Assembly: GCF_001611795.1 (NCBI RefSeq)
Contig: NZ_CP015098.1
Span: 6,200,001 to 6,264,000, forward strand
DNA length: 64,000 nt
Source: Streptomyces qaidamensis
GTDB lineage: Bacteria > Actinomycetota > Actinomycetes > Streptomycetales > Streptomycetaceae
Direction: 5' to 3'
The notes beneath the pieces are model-generated. The model worked only from the letters and a program-made list of their open reading frames with translations. It had not been told where the DNA came from and searched no databases. The number at the start of each line of letters is the position of its first letter. The first letter of the stretch is position 1. The position numbers and the translations under genes were made by a program. Positions 36,938 through 44,530 of the stretch are shown here, piece by piece.

Positions 36938-37589
36938 AGACGCCACGACGGGGGACGCCCCGATCACGCTGCTGATCGTCGACGACCACCCCGTCGTCCG
37001 GGACGGACTGCGCGGCATGTTCGAGTCCGCGCCGGGCTTCCGTGTCCTGGGCGAGGCACCGAACGGCGTCGAGGCGGTCTCGCTCGCCGCGGGCCTCGAC
37101 CCGGACGTGATCCTGATGGATCTGCGCATGCCGGGCGGCGGGGGAGTGGACGCCATCCGCGAACTGGGCCGCACCGGCGCCCGCGCCAAGGTCCTCGTCC
37201 TCACCACCTACGACACCGACTCCGACACCCTCCCCGCGATCGAGGCGGGTGCGACCGGCTACCTGCTGAAGGACGCCCCGCGCGAGGAGCTGTTCACGGC
37301 GGTCCGGGCGGCGTCGGAAGGCCGCACGGTCCTCTCCCCGGCGGTGGCGTCCCGCCTGGTCTCCGCGGTCCGTACGCCCAGGGCCCCCGGCAACGAGCCG
37401 CTCTCCGCCCGGGAGCGCGAGGTCCTGGCCCTGGTGGCCAAGGGCACCTCCAACCGCGAGATCGCCCGCGAACTGTTCATCAGCGAGGCGACCGTGAAGA
37501 CCCACCTCACCCACCTCTACGCCAAGCTCGGCGCCAAGGACCGCGCGGCGGCGGTGGCGGTGGCCTACGACCGGGGGATCCTCGGCTAG
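36930..37589 (+). CDS. LuxR/NarL-family response regulator
   Basis: 219 residues. Receiver domain (about 12-130): acidic pocket IVDDHPVVRDGL, phospho-acceptor Asp in DPDVILMDLRMPGGG (near residue 64), Thr in VLVLTTYDTD and Lys in GYLLKDAPREEL. LuxR helix-turn-helix at the C-terminus: LSAREREVLALVAKGTSNRE then IARELFISEATVKTHLTHLY. Its start lies inside the end of the kinase gene. With the kinase and the DrrAB-like genes it makes a sensor-exporter module, and the direct repeats at 33844-33905 are candidate binding sites. Confidence 0.95.
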   Translation: MTEDATTGDAPITLLIVDDHPVVRDGLRGMFESAPGFRVLGEAPNGVEAVSLAAGLDPDVILMDLRMPGGGGVDAIRELGRTGARAKVLVLTTYDTDSDTLPAIEAGATGYLLKDAPREELFTAVRAASEGRTVLSPAVASRLVSAVRTPRAPGNEPLSAREREVLALVAKGTSNREIARELFISEATVKTHLTHLYAKLGAKDRAAAVAVAYDRGILG

Positions 37590-37600
37590 TACTCCAGCCG

Positions 37601-37838
37601 CAGGTCTGATCTTGCTGGTGATGTGACTGCAGGTCGTCGCGGACGTCGTCGGCGTTCCAGGTGGCTCCGTTCAGCAGCCGTTGCAGGCCGTCGGGGGTGC
37701 GGTGGCCTGTGTGTTCGGCCAGGTGCCAGCCGTTTCTGCGGCCGACCGGCCGAGCAGGGCACGCACGGAGTCGCGCATGCGGCGGCGCAGGTCTGCGCGA
37801 CCGAAACGGTGGCCGATGCCCAGGAAGAGGTCGTCGAG
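37601..37838 (-). pseudogene. IS701-family transposase remnant
   Basis: Two frames join to give a recognisable IS701-type N-terminus: DDLFLGIGHRFGRADLRRRM and RDSVRALLG in one, then GRRNGWHLAEHTGHRTPDGL and QRLLNGATWNADDVRDDLQS in the next. The join lacks one C (GGCCGGTC where GGCCCGGTC would keep LGPVGRRNGW in frame). The rest of the transposase, including the catalytic acidic residues, is missing after DDLQSH. No terminal inverted repeats were identified with certainty. Confidence 0.7.
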
Positions 37839-37930
37839 TCACGGTCCCAGGTCACGTCGGCAAGGTCGTCGATCACGCGCGGAGGCTGCCCTCATCACAG
37901 CTGAGGCTGTTCTCGACGCCACTCGTTGGA

Positions 37931-37954
37931 GGGGCGGTCGGGCAAGACCGCCCC
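37931..37954. terminator. Perfect 9-bp hairpin
   Basis: GGGGCGGTC and GACCGCCCC pair over a six-base loop in the insertion-sequence graveyard. It could be a terminator left from the element or for the minus strand. Confidence 0.5.
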
Positions 37955-38114
37955 TGACACGCACCTCAACACCCCACCCATGCAGGCAAAACGCCCGCCA
38001 CCGAGCCTTAGGCCGTGTCCGCAAAGTCCCATCGTCGACATCAGGCCCTGGGTGCCACGCCGCTGGATGGCCCATCCCACTGGTTTGGCACCTTTCACCA
38101 TTAATGTGCGCAAT

Positions 38115-39203
38115 ATGAATAAATGTCATATCGCGCCACTGGCATGCGCGGCGGCGCTGCTCGGGACGGGCCTCGGCGCCGCCGCGCCGACCGCCACCCA
38201 CACGGTCCATCTGGTCAGACCGGGGGAGTCGATCCAGCAGGCGGTCGACTCCGCCCGGCCGGGCGACACCGTCCTGCTGGCCCACGGCACCCACCGCGAG
38301 AGCGTCAGCGTGAGCACTCCCGGACTCACCCTGCGCGGCATGGGCCGCGGCACGGTGCTCCGGCCGCAGGCGGCCCCGGGGACCGCGACCGCACCGGACA
38401 CCGGGAGGGCCGCCGACGGCTGCGCCGCGGCCGGCAACGGCATCTGCGTCGAGGGCACGCGGGACCACAACGTCGACGGCGTCACCATCGCCTCCCTGAG
38501 GGTGACCGGCTTCGGCAAGGCCGGTGTCTACGCCCATGAGGCCGACGGTCTGACCGTGCAGAACGTCGACGCCGTCGAGAACGGGGTGTGGGGCATCGCC
38601 ACGGAGCAGTCGGCCCGCGGGACGTTCCGCGGCAACACCGCCCGCGGCAACGGCGACGCGGGCCTGTTCCTGGCCAACACGGTCAAGGAGGAGCTCGGGG
38701 CCATGGACACCGGGGGGACGGTGGTCGAGTACAACCGGCTGCAGGGCAACCGGATCGGCCTCACCGTCCGCCGGCTGCGCAACCTGACCGTCTCGGACAA
38801 CCACCTCACGGGCAACTGCGCGGGGCTGTTCGTCGTCGGCGACGAGAACAAGCCGAAGGCCGGCCTCGTGACCGTGCGCGAGAACCGCATCGAACGCAAC
38901 AACAAGTCCTGCCCGAAGACCGCACGGCTGGACGCCCTGCAGGGATCCGGCATCGTCCTGACGGGCACCGAGGACAACCTGGTCACCCGCAACGTGATCC
39001 GGGACAACGTCGGCACGTCCCCGCTGTCGGGCGGCATCGTCGTGTTCAAGAGTTTCGTCGGCACGACCAGCGAGCGCAACCGGGTCAGCGACAACCTGCT
39101 CCAGGGCAACGCCCCGGCGGACCTGGTCAACACGGACCCGGGTCAGGGCAACACGTTCCAGGGCAACACCTGCCGGCTGTCCCAGCCCGCCGGCCTGTGC
39201 TGA
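38115..39203 (+). CDS. Secreted right-handed parallel beta-helix protein
   Basis: 362 residues. Signal peptide (MNKCHIAPLACAAALLGTGL, cleavage after about residue 25), then a DUF1565/NosD-like opening LVRPGESIQQAVDSARPGDT and many beta-helix coils with N-rich turns (GNTARGNGDAGLFLANT, VSDNHLTGNCAGLFVVGDEN, TRNVIRDNVGTSPLSGG). Two cysteine pairs (GCAAAGNGIC, TCRLSQPAGLC) suit an extracellular protein. Family members include polysaccharide lyases and cell-wall proteins, but no catalytic site is recognisable. No ribosome site precedes the ATG at 38115, so the transcript may be leaderless; in-frame GTG 38106 is an alternative. It precedes the methyltransferase by 39 bp. Confidence 0.85.
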   Translation: MNKCHIAPLACAAALLGTGLGAAAPTATHTVHLVRPGESIQQAVDSARPGDTVLLAHGTHRESVSVSTPGLTLRGMGRGTVLRPQAAPGTATAPDTGRAADGCAAAGNGICVEGTRDHNVDGVTIASLRVTGFGKAGVYAHEADGLTVQNVDAVENGVWGIATEQSARGTFRGNTARGNGDAGLFLANTVKEELGAMDTGGTVVEYNRLQGNRIGLTVRRLRNLTVSDNHLTGNCAGLFVVGDENKPKAGLVTVRENRIERNNKSCPKTARLDALQGSGIVLTGTEDNLVTRNVIRDNVGTSPLSGGIVVFKSFVGTTSERNRVSDNLLQGNAPADLVNTDPGQGNTFQGNTCRLSQPAGLC

Positions 39204-39242
39204 CCCCCCACCGTTGACGTGATCGAAGTAGGAAGGCGGCAC

Positions 39243-40271
39243 ATGACGACCACCCAGCCCGCGCCTCCGCCGTCCATGCGGCTGCGGGAACTCGCCTTCG
39301 GGGCGGCATGCGCCGCCGCCCTGCGCGCGGCCGCCCGTCTGGGCGTCGCCGACGCCCTCGGTGACGACCCCATGGCCGCGGAGGACATCGCGGCCGCGGT
39401 GAAGACCGAACCCGGACCGCTGCGACGGCTCCTGCGAGCCCTGTCCAGCCACGGCGTCTTCGCGGAACGCCCGGACGGGACGTTCGCGCACACCGACGTC
39501 TCCCGGCTGCTGCGCGAGGACGACCCCCACAGCCTGCGCGCCATCACGCTGTGGTGCACCGAGCCCTGGACCTGGGACGTCTGGCCGAAGCTGGACGAGG
39601 CGGTGCGCACCGGCCGGAACGTCGTGGAGGGCCTGTACGGCAAGGAGTTCTTCCCCTACCTCAATGAGGACGCCCCGGAGTCGGCGGACGTCTTCAACCG
39701 CGCCATGACGACCTCCAGCGTGCAGTCGGCGCAGGACGTCGCCGCGTTCCTCGACCTCACGGGATGCACCTCGGTGGCCGACATCGGTGGCGGCCAGGGG
39801 CACGTCGTGGCGAGCCTGCTGGACAAGTACCCGGACATGCGCGGGACGCTGCTCGACCTTCCCCGGGTGGTGGAGAACGCCGTCCCGAGACTGCGCACGG
39901 GCGGCGACCTCGCGGACCGCGCGCACGTCGTGCCCGGCGACGTCCGGACGGCCGTCCCGGTGCAGGCCGACGTCTACGTCATCAAGAACATCCTGGAGTG
40001 GGACGACGAGAGCACCACCCGCACGCTGCGCAACGTCCGCGAGGCCGGCGGCCCGGGGACGCGCGTGGTGGTCATCGAGAACCTCGTCGACGACTCGCCC
40101 TCGATGCGGTTCAGCACCGCGATGGACCTGTTGCTGCTCCTCAACGTCGGCGGGGCGAAGCACACCCGGCAGAGCATGGTGGACCGGCTCACCGAGGCCG
40201 GCCTGGTCATCGACGACATCAGCCCGGTCAATCCCTATCTGCACGCGTTCGACTGCCACATCCCCGGCTGA
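39243..40271 (+). CDS. SAM-dependent O-methyltransferase (spore pigment cluster)
   Basis: 342 residues of the Methyltransf_2 type found in aromatic polyketide pathways (carminomycin/tetracenomycin O-methyltransferase relatives). An N-terminal helical dimerisation domain (MRLRELAFGAACAAALRAAA) is followed by the SAM site SVADIGGGQGHVVASLLDKY (about residues 178-197), TLLDLPRVVENA, PGDVRTAVPVQADVYVIKNI and the catalytic region LEWDDESTTRTLRN. Its likely substrate is the pigment's phenolic polyketide. The ATG at 39243 follows AAGGCGG; GTG 39219 is less likely. It converges with the cyclase gene across a strong terminator. Confidence 0.9.
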   Translation: MTTTQPAPPPSMRLRELAFGAACAAALRAAARLGVADALGDDPMAAEDIAAAVKTEPGPLRRLLRALSSHGVFAERPDGTFAHTDVSRLLREDDPHSLRAITLWCTEPWTWDVWPKLDEAVRTGRNVVEGLYGKEFFPYLNEDAPESADVFNRAMTTSSVQSAQDVAAFLDLTGCTSVADIGGGQGHVVASLLDKYPDMRGTLLDLPRVVENAVPRLRTGGDLADRAHVVPGDVRTAVPVQADVYVIKNILEWDDESTTRTLRNVREAGGPGTRVVVIENLVDDSPSMRFSTAMDLLLLLNVGGAKHTRQSMVDRLTEAGLVIDDISPVNPYLHAFDCHIPG

Positions 40272-40327
40272 TCCGATCGCGTCCCGCGGGAACCCGGTGA
40301 TCCCGGGACTCCCCGATGCAGTCAGAC

Positions 40328-40371
40328 CAACGGTCGCCGGGTCCGCGACGCTGCGGACCCGGCGACCGTTG
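40328..40371. terminator. Bidirectional terminator, 19-bp perfect stem
   Basis: CAACGGTCGCCGGGTCCGC and its exact complement arm flank a six-base loop, centred between the convergent methyltransferase and cyclase genes. Confidence 0.9.
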
Positions 40372-40385
40372 AGTGCCGGCGGCGG

Positions 40386-40718
40386 TCAGCCGGCCGGTTC
40401 GCGCTCCCAGAGGTAGAAGCGCTGAGCCATGGCGTCCTTCGGCGAACGCCAGGTCGCGGGGTCGTACGCGCTGACGTACGCGGCCAGCCGCTCGCTGACG
40501 TCCCGGAACTCGGGATGGCCGGTGATCTTGGCGATGGCCGGCCCGGGCTCGTGCTCGGCCTCGATCAGGTGCAGGTACACATCGCCGAACTGGAAGAGGC
40601 TGCGCCGGGTCACACCGACGAGGTGCGGCAGCTCTCCCCGGTCGGACTCCTCGAACACCTTGGCGATGTCGGGCGCCGACCCCGGGGCCATGCGGGCGAC
40701 GATCAGAGCTTGGTGCAT
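40386..40718 (-). CDS. TcmI-family type II polyketide cyclase (WhiE ORFVII-like)
   Basis: 110 residues of the ferredoxin-like TcmI cyclase family. Seen motifs: MHQALIVARMAPGSAPDIAK, FEESDRGELPHLVGVTRRSL, FQFGDVYLHLIEAE (about residues 46-59) and PATWRSPKDAMAQRFYLWER. These small dimeric cytoplasmic proteins fold and cyclise the poly-beta-ketone on the carrier protein. It is last in the seven-gene minus-strand run that reproduces the whiE ORFI-VII order. Start at ATG 40718, 20 bp after the preceding cyclase. Confidence 0.92.
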   Translation of the reverse strand: MHQALIVARMAPGSAPDIAKVFEESDRGELPHLVGVTRRSLFQFGDVYLHLIEAEHEPGPAIAKITGHPEFRDVSERLAAYVSAYDPATWRSPKDAMAQRFYLWEREPAG

Positions 40719-40738
40719 GGGGCTGTTCTCCGTCCGGC

Positions 40739-41218
40739 TCAGTCGGTCAGAGGGGCACTCGCACCGCGCTCCGCGGCGATCTTCTCGACGCGGTCGCGGA
40801 TCAGGGCCATCTGCACCTTGGAGTTCCGGTTGATGTTGTCCGTCATCCACGCGTCGTCGACCGGCGCGTCCGGCTTCATCGCGAAGTCCTGCGTCCACAC
40901 CATCCGCGTGCCGGCCGGGACCTCCTCGTACCGCCAGTGGATGTCCATGTGGGCGAAGGGACCCGTCTCGACCCGCCGGGCCTTGACGGTGAGCGTCTCG
41001 CGGTCCGGCTCGCGCTCGGAGACCCAGCTCCACACGGTGCCGTTCTCGTCGGGGTGCATCGTCAGCCGGAAGGTCGTCTTGTGGCCCTCCCGGGAGAGGA
41101 CCTCGACGGAGGCGTACTCGCTGAACAGCTGCGGCCAGTTCTCCAGGTCGTTGGTCACCTCCCAGACCAGGTCCACCGGCGCGGCGATGATGATCTCGTT
41201 CTGCGTGTGTCCGGCCAT
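40739..41218 (-). CDS. Polyketide aromatase/cyclase, SRPBCC fold (WhiE ORFVI-like)
   Basis: 159 residues. The START/Bet v1-like fold signature is MAGHTQNEIIIAAPVDLVWE, VTNDLENWPQLFSEYASVEV, WSWVSEREPD and GTRMVWTQDFAMKPDAP. WhiE-ORFVI and TcmN N-terminal domains use this helix-grip pocket to direct first-ring cyclisation and aromatisation. The ATG at 41218 is one base after the ACP stop and five bases after AGGAG, so expression is coupled to the ACP. Confidence 0.93.
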   Translation of the reverse strand: MAGHTQNEIIIAAPVDLVWEVTNDLENWPQLFSEYASVEVLSREGHKTTFRLTMHPDENGTVWSWVSEREPDRETLTVKARRVETGPFAHMDIHWRYEEVPAGTRMVWTQDFAMKPDAPVDDAWMTDNINRNSKVQMALIRDRVEKIAAERGASAPLTD

Positions 41219-41219
41219 G

Positions 41220-41474
41220 TCACGCTCCTGCCAGGAGGGCACCGTTGACGAGGTCGAGGAACTGCCGGGGCGTCTTGGAGCGTTCGGCGTCGGTCGGCAT
41301 CGGCGTGCCGTACCGGTTCTCCAGCTCGCCCACGATGCCCAGCAGGCCCAGCGAGTCGACGCCGAGGCTCTCGAAGGCCGTGTCGTCGCGGCGGAGTTCC
41401 TCCGGGGCGACGGTGACACCGGTGCACTTCTTCATGAGTTCGGACAGCTCTTCCACAGTGATGCGGTCAGTCAT
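41220..41474 (-). CDS. Acyl carrier protein, type II PKS (WhiE ORFV-like)
   Basis: 84 residues. The phosphopantetheine attachment Ser is in AFESLGVDSLGLLGIVGELE (about residue 42), in the DSL context of carrier proteins. The N-terminus MTDRITVEELSELMKKCTGV is helical. It carries the growing polyketide between the ketosynthase pair and the cyclases. Located between CLF and cyclase genes as in whiE; the reading frame begins 32 bp after the CLF stop. Confidence 0.94.
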   Translation of the reverse strand: MTDRITVEELSELMKKCTGVTVAPEELRRDDTAFESLGVDSLGLLGIVGELENRYGTPMPTDAERSKTPRQFLDLVNGALLAGA

Positions 41475-41506
41475 GCCATTCCCTTCCTTGCCGGTTCCAC
41501 GGCGCC

Positions 41507-42757
41507 TCACGACGAGGCGCCGGTGGCGCCGTGCCGCAGCACCAGCGCCGAGTTCGACCCCATGAGTCCGCGGCTCAGCACCAGCGCCGTGCGTACCTCG
41601 GCGGTACGGGCCCGGCCTGTCACGAGGTCGAGGTCGTGGCAGATGTCGAAGACGTTGGGGGTGGGCGGGATCAGACCGTGCTCCATCGAGAGCACCGCCG
41701 CCGCGGCGTCCATCAGCGGCGCCGCGCAGTAGCCCCGGCCGATCCCGGTCTTCGGCGCGGTGACGGGCACCCGGGTGCCATGGGCCCCGAGAGCGTCGGC
41801 GATGGCCAGGGCCTCGGCCCGGTCCGCCTCCGGTACGCCGAGGGCGTCGGCGAACACCACGTCGATCTCCTCGGGGGCGCAGCCGGCCTCCGCCAGAGCG
41901 CCCCGGACGGCCTGGGCGAGCCCTTCCCGGGACTCCTCCCAGCGGGAGGCCCCCGTGAAGGTCGCCGCATGTCCGGCCAGGTGGGCCCGCACGGGCGCGC
42001 CCCGCTCCCGGGCCGTGCTCTCCGCCTCCACCACGACCATGGCGCCGCCCTCAGCGGGAACGAACCCGCAGGCCGCGGACGTGAACGGGCGGTAGGCGCA
42101 GGTCGGGTCGTCGACCGTGCTGAGTTCCTCGTAGCCGAGTTGGCAGACCATGGAGTAGGGCGCGATCGGCGCCTCGGTCGCCCCGGCCACGATCACGTCG
42201 GTGCCGCGCCGCACGGCTCGTGCCGCGTGGGCGAGGGCGTCCAGGCCGCCGGCCTCGTCGGCGGCGACGACCGAGCAGGGGCCCTTGAAGCCGCGGCGGA
42301 TGGAGATCTGGCCGGTGCTGGCGGCGTAGAACCAGGCGATGGACTGGTACGGGCCGACGAAGCGACTGCCCTTGCCCCACAGCTGCTGGAGTTCGCGCTG
42401 TCCGAACTCGCCGCCGCCGGAACCGGCCGCGGTGACCACACCCACGGAGAACGGCACCTCGTCGGTCACGGACCGGGGGAGCCGGGCGTCGTCCAGCGCG
42501 AGGTCGGCCGCGGCCATCGCGAAGTGCGTGAACCGGTCGGTCTGGACCAGGAAACGCTCCTCGATGGCCGCCGCCGGGTCGAAGTCGCGCACCTGGCCCG
42601 CCACCCGCAGCGGCAGATGCTCACAGCCCTCCCGGGTGACGCGGTCCAGGACGCTGATGCCCTCCCTGGTGGACTTCCAGAAGGTCTCGGTACTGGAGCC
42701 GTTGGGCGCGACCACACCGATGCCCGTGACGGCCACGCGGGGACGAGGTTCGCTCAT
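41507..42757 (-). CDS. Chain length factor / ketosynthase beta (WhiE ORFIV-like)
   Basis: 416 residues of the ketosynthase fold. It pairs with KS-alpha and sets chain length. The active-site Cys is absent: the aligned segment is VVAADEAGGLDALAHA, with Glu where the partner has Cys (STGCTSGLDAVGYA). Many chain length factors have Gln at this position, so Glu is notable. Other motifs: VAVTGIGVVAPNGSSTETFW, PAEGGAMVVVEAE, TAPKTGIGRGYCAAPLMDA. The ATG at 42757 overlaps the KS-alpha stop (ATGA), giving the near-universal coupling needed for equal subunits. Confidence 0.95.
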   Translation of the reverse strand: MSEPRPRVAVTGIGVVAPNGSSTETFWKSTREGISVLDRVTREGCEHLPLRVAGQVRDFDPAAAIEERFLVQTDRFTHFAMAAADLALDDARLPRSVTDEVPFSVGVVTAAGSGGGEFGQRELQQLWGKGSRFVGPYQSIAWFYAASTGQISIRRGFKGPCSVVAADEAGGLDALAHAARAVRRGTDVIVAGATEAPIAPYSMVCQLGYEELSTVDDPTCAYRPFTSAACGFVPAEGGAMVVVEAESTARERGAPVRAHLAGHAATFTGASRWEESREGLAQAVRGALAEAGCAPEEIDVVFADALGVPEADRAEALAIADALGAHGTRVPVTAPKTGIGRGYCAAPLMDAAAAVLSMEHGLIPPTPNVFDICHDLDLVTGRARTAEVRTALVLSRGLMGSNSALVLRHGATGASS

Positions 42758-44022
42758 CGTGATGTCTCCCTCGGCCGGTTCATGACCACCGCGGACTGGA
42801 ATCCGCCGAATCCGCTGCCCACCGAGAGCACGCTGTCGAGCTTGCGCTCCCTGGCCTCGCGGGGGACGTAGTCCAGATCGCACTCGGGGTCGGGGGTCTC
42901 GTAGTTCGCGGTCGGCGGTACCACCTGGTGCGTCAGGGCCAGCACACAGGCGACGAGTTCGATCGCTCCGATGGCGCCCAGGGAGTGGCCCACCATCGAC
43001 TTGATGGAACTCATGGGGGTTTCGTAGGCGTGCGGTCCCAGGACCCGCTTGACCGCGGCGGTCTCGTGGCGGTCGTTCTGCTTGGTGCCCGAGCCGTGCG
43101 CGTTGACGTAGTCGATCGCGGTGGGGTCGAGCCGCGCGTGGTCGAGGGCGTCGTCGATGGCGCGGGCCATCTCCACGCCCTCACTGGTGAGGCCCGTCAT
43201 GTGGTAGGCGTTGCCGAAGGTGGCGTAGCCGCCGAGTTCGCAGTACACGCGCGCGCCGCGGGCCCTGGCGTGTTCGAGCTCCTCCAGGACGAGGACGGCG
43301 CCGCCCTCGCCCATGACGAACCCGTCGCGGTCGGCGTCGAAGGGACGCGAGGCGTGGGCCGGGTCGTCGTTGTTCGGGGAGGTGGCCTTGATCGCGTCGA
43401 AGCAGGCCATGGTGATCGGGGAGATCGGCGAGTCCGAGGCGCCGGCTATGCAGATGTCGGCCCGGCCCTCCTCCACGGTGTGGAAGGCGTAGCCGACCGC
43501 GTCGAGCCCGGAGGTGCAGCCCGTGGACACGGTCTGCACCGGGCCGCGCGCCCCGAACCGCTCCGCCACCGTCGAGGCGAGCGCGCCGGGCGTGAACGCC
43601 CGGTGCAGGTCGGGGCCCGCTTCCCGGGGGTCCACGTCCCAGCGCTGCCCGCCGTGGCTGACCAGGACGTAGTCGTGCTCCAGCCGGGTGGTGCCGCCGA
43701 CCGCGGTGCCGAGCGAGACGCCGACCCGCCAGGGGTCCTCGGCGGGGAGGTCGAGACCGGCGTCCCGTACCGCTTCGTCGCCCGCGACCATGGCGAACTG
43801 GATGTAACGGTCGCTCCGTTCCACGTCCCGCGGGTCCAGGCCGTGGGCAGCGGGGTCGAAGTCGCACTCGGCGGCGATCCGCGAACGCAGACCGGACGGG
43901 TCGAAGAACGTGATGGCCCGTGTCGCGGTGCGCCCGGCCGCCAGGAGGTTCCAGAACGCCGGTACGCCTATGCCTCCGGGAGCGACGATGCCTATGCCGG
44001 TGACCGCCACTCGCCTGGTCAT
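42754..44022 (-). CDS. Ketosynthase alpha, type II PKS (WhiE ORFIII-like)
   Basis: 422 residues. It condenses malonyl units on the ACP. Catalytic residues are complete: Cys in QTVSTGCTSGLDAVGYA (about residue 170), His in YVNAHGSGTKQNDRHE (about 310) and His in KSMVGHSLGAIGAIE (about 347); the Lys of the set precedes it. The opening MTRRVAVTGIGIVAPGGIGV and DGFVMGEGGAVLVLEELEHA are typical of aromatic PKS. Gene context (cupin upstream, CLF-ACP-cyclases downstream) identifies it as spore-pigment type rather than antibiotic type, an inference from synteny. Confidence 0.96.
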   Translation of the reverse strand: MTRRVAVTGIGIVAPGGIGVPAFWNLLAAGRTATRAITFFDPSGLRSRIAAECDFDPAAHGLDPRDVERSDRYIQFAMVAGDEAVRDAGLDLPAEDPWRVGVSLGTAVGGTTRLEHDYVLVSHGGQRWDVDPREAGPDLHRAFTPGALASTVAERFGARGPVQTVSTGCTSGLDAVGYAFHTVEEGRADICIAGASDSPISPITMACFDAIKATSPNNDDPAHASRPFDADRDGFVMGEGGAVLVLEELEHARARGARVYCELGGYATFGNAYHMTGLTSEGVEMARAIDDALDHARLDPTAIDYVNAHGSGTKQNDRHETAAVKRVLGPHAYETPMSSIKSMVGHSLGAIGAIELVACVLALTHQVVPPTANYETPDPECDLDYVPREARERKLDSVLSVGSGFGGFQSAVVMNRPRETSR

Positions 44023-44462
44023 GAGTGGACCTGACGTCGTGCGGCCGCCTCCGCTCCCACCACCGCGGACTCGGCGCCGGTCTCCTCGGTGTCGACGTGG
44101 CCCAGCGGCGGACTCGGCGCCAGGGGGCCGAGGTGGAAGACCAGCCGGGCCTCCTCCTTGCCGACGTTGCGGAAGCGGTGGCGCACGTTGACGGGAATCA
44201 GCAGCCCCTGCTCGGGCCGGAGCGGGTGCGGCTCGCCGTCCAGGTCCACCTCGAGCTGCCCGCACACCACGTACACGAACTCCTCGGAGTACGGGTGGTA
44301 GTGCTCACCGATTCGGTCACCGGGCTCGATGAGCGCCACGCCCATGAATCCACTGGTGGCGCCCACCGCGGCCGGAGTGAGCATGGCGCGCAGGTCACCG
44401 CCTCGGCGGCGGTTGGGCTCGACGTCGCTCAGGCTCACGATGTTGGGACGAGATGTGATCAC
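44019..44462 (-). CDS. Cupin protein of spore pigment cluster (WhiE ORFII-like)
   Basis: 147 residues. A single cupin barrel with metal-binding motif 1 EHYHPYSEEFVYVVCGQLEV (two His, Glu) and motif 2 PVNVRHRFRNVGKEEARLVF with a further His. Homologues in whiE/cur/sch clusters are conserved between the SchA/CurD-like gene and KS-alpha; proposed roles are polyketide folding or oxygen chemistry, not proven. GTG at 44462 follows GGAGG by five bases; the stop overlaps KS-alpha ATG (ATGA). Confidence 0.9.
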   Translation of the reverse strand: MITSRPNIVSLSDVEPNRRRGGDLRAMLTPAAVGATSGFMGVALIEPGDRIGEHYHPYSEEFVYVVCGQLEVDLDGEPHPLRPEQGLLIPVNVRHRFRNVGKEEARLVFHLGPLAPSPPLGHVDTEETGAESAVVGAEAAARRQVHS

Positions 44463-44530
44463 GCGTTCCTCCGTTGAGGTGCTGCGCCAACGCGGGAGAG
44501 GCAGCGTCGCCTCTCCCGCCGGATGGCGAA

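Larger units (their letters stand above)
37590..38114. other. Gene-free region with decayed insertion-sequence DNA
   Basis: No intact gene is seen in 525 bp. The left half carries a broken IS701-type transposase fragment on the minus strand, followed by a hairpin at 37931-37954. Near 38010 the string GGCCGTGTCCGCAAAGTCC resembles the ends of streptomycete IS5-like elements, from memory. The last 60 bases are AT-richer and probably contain the promoter of the beta-helix gene. Confidence 0.6.
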
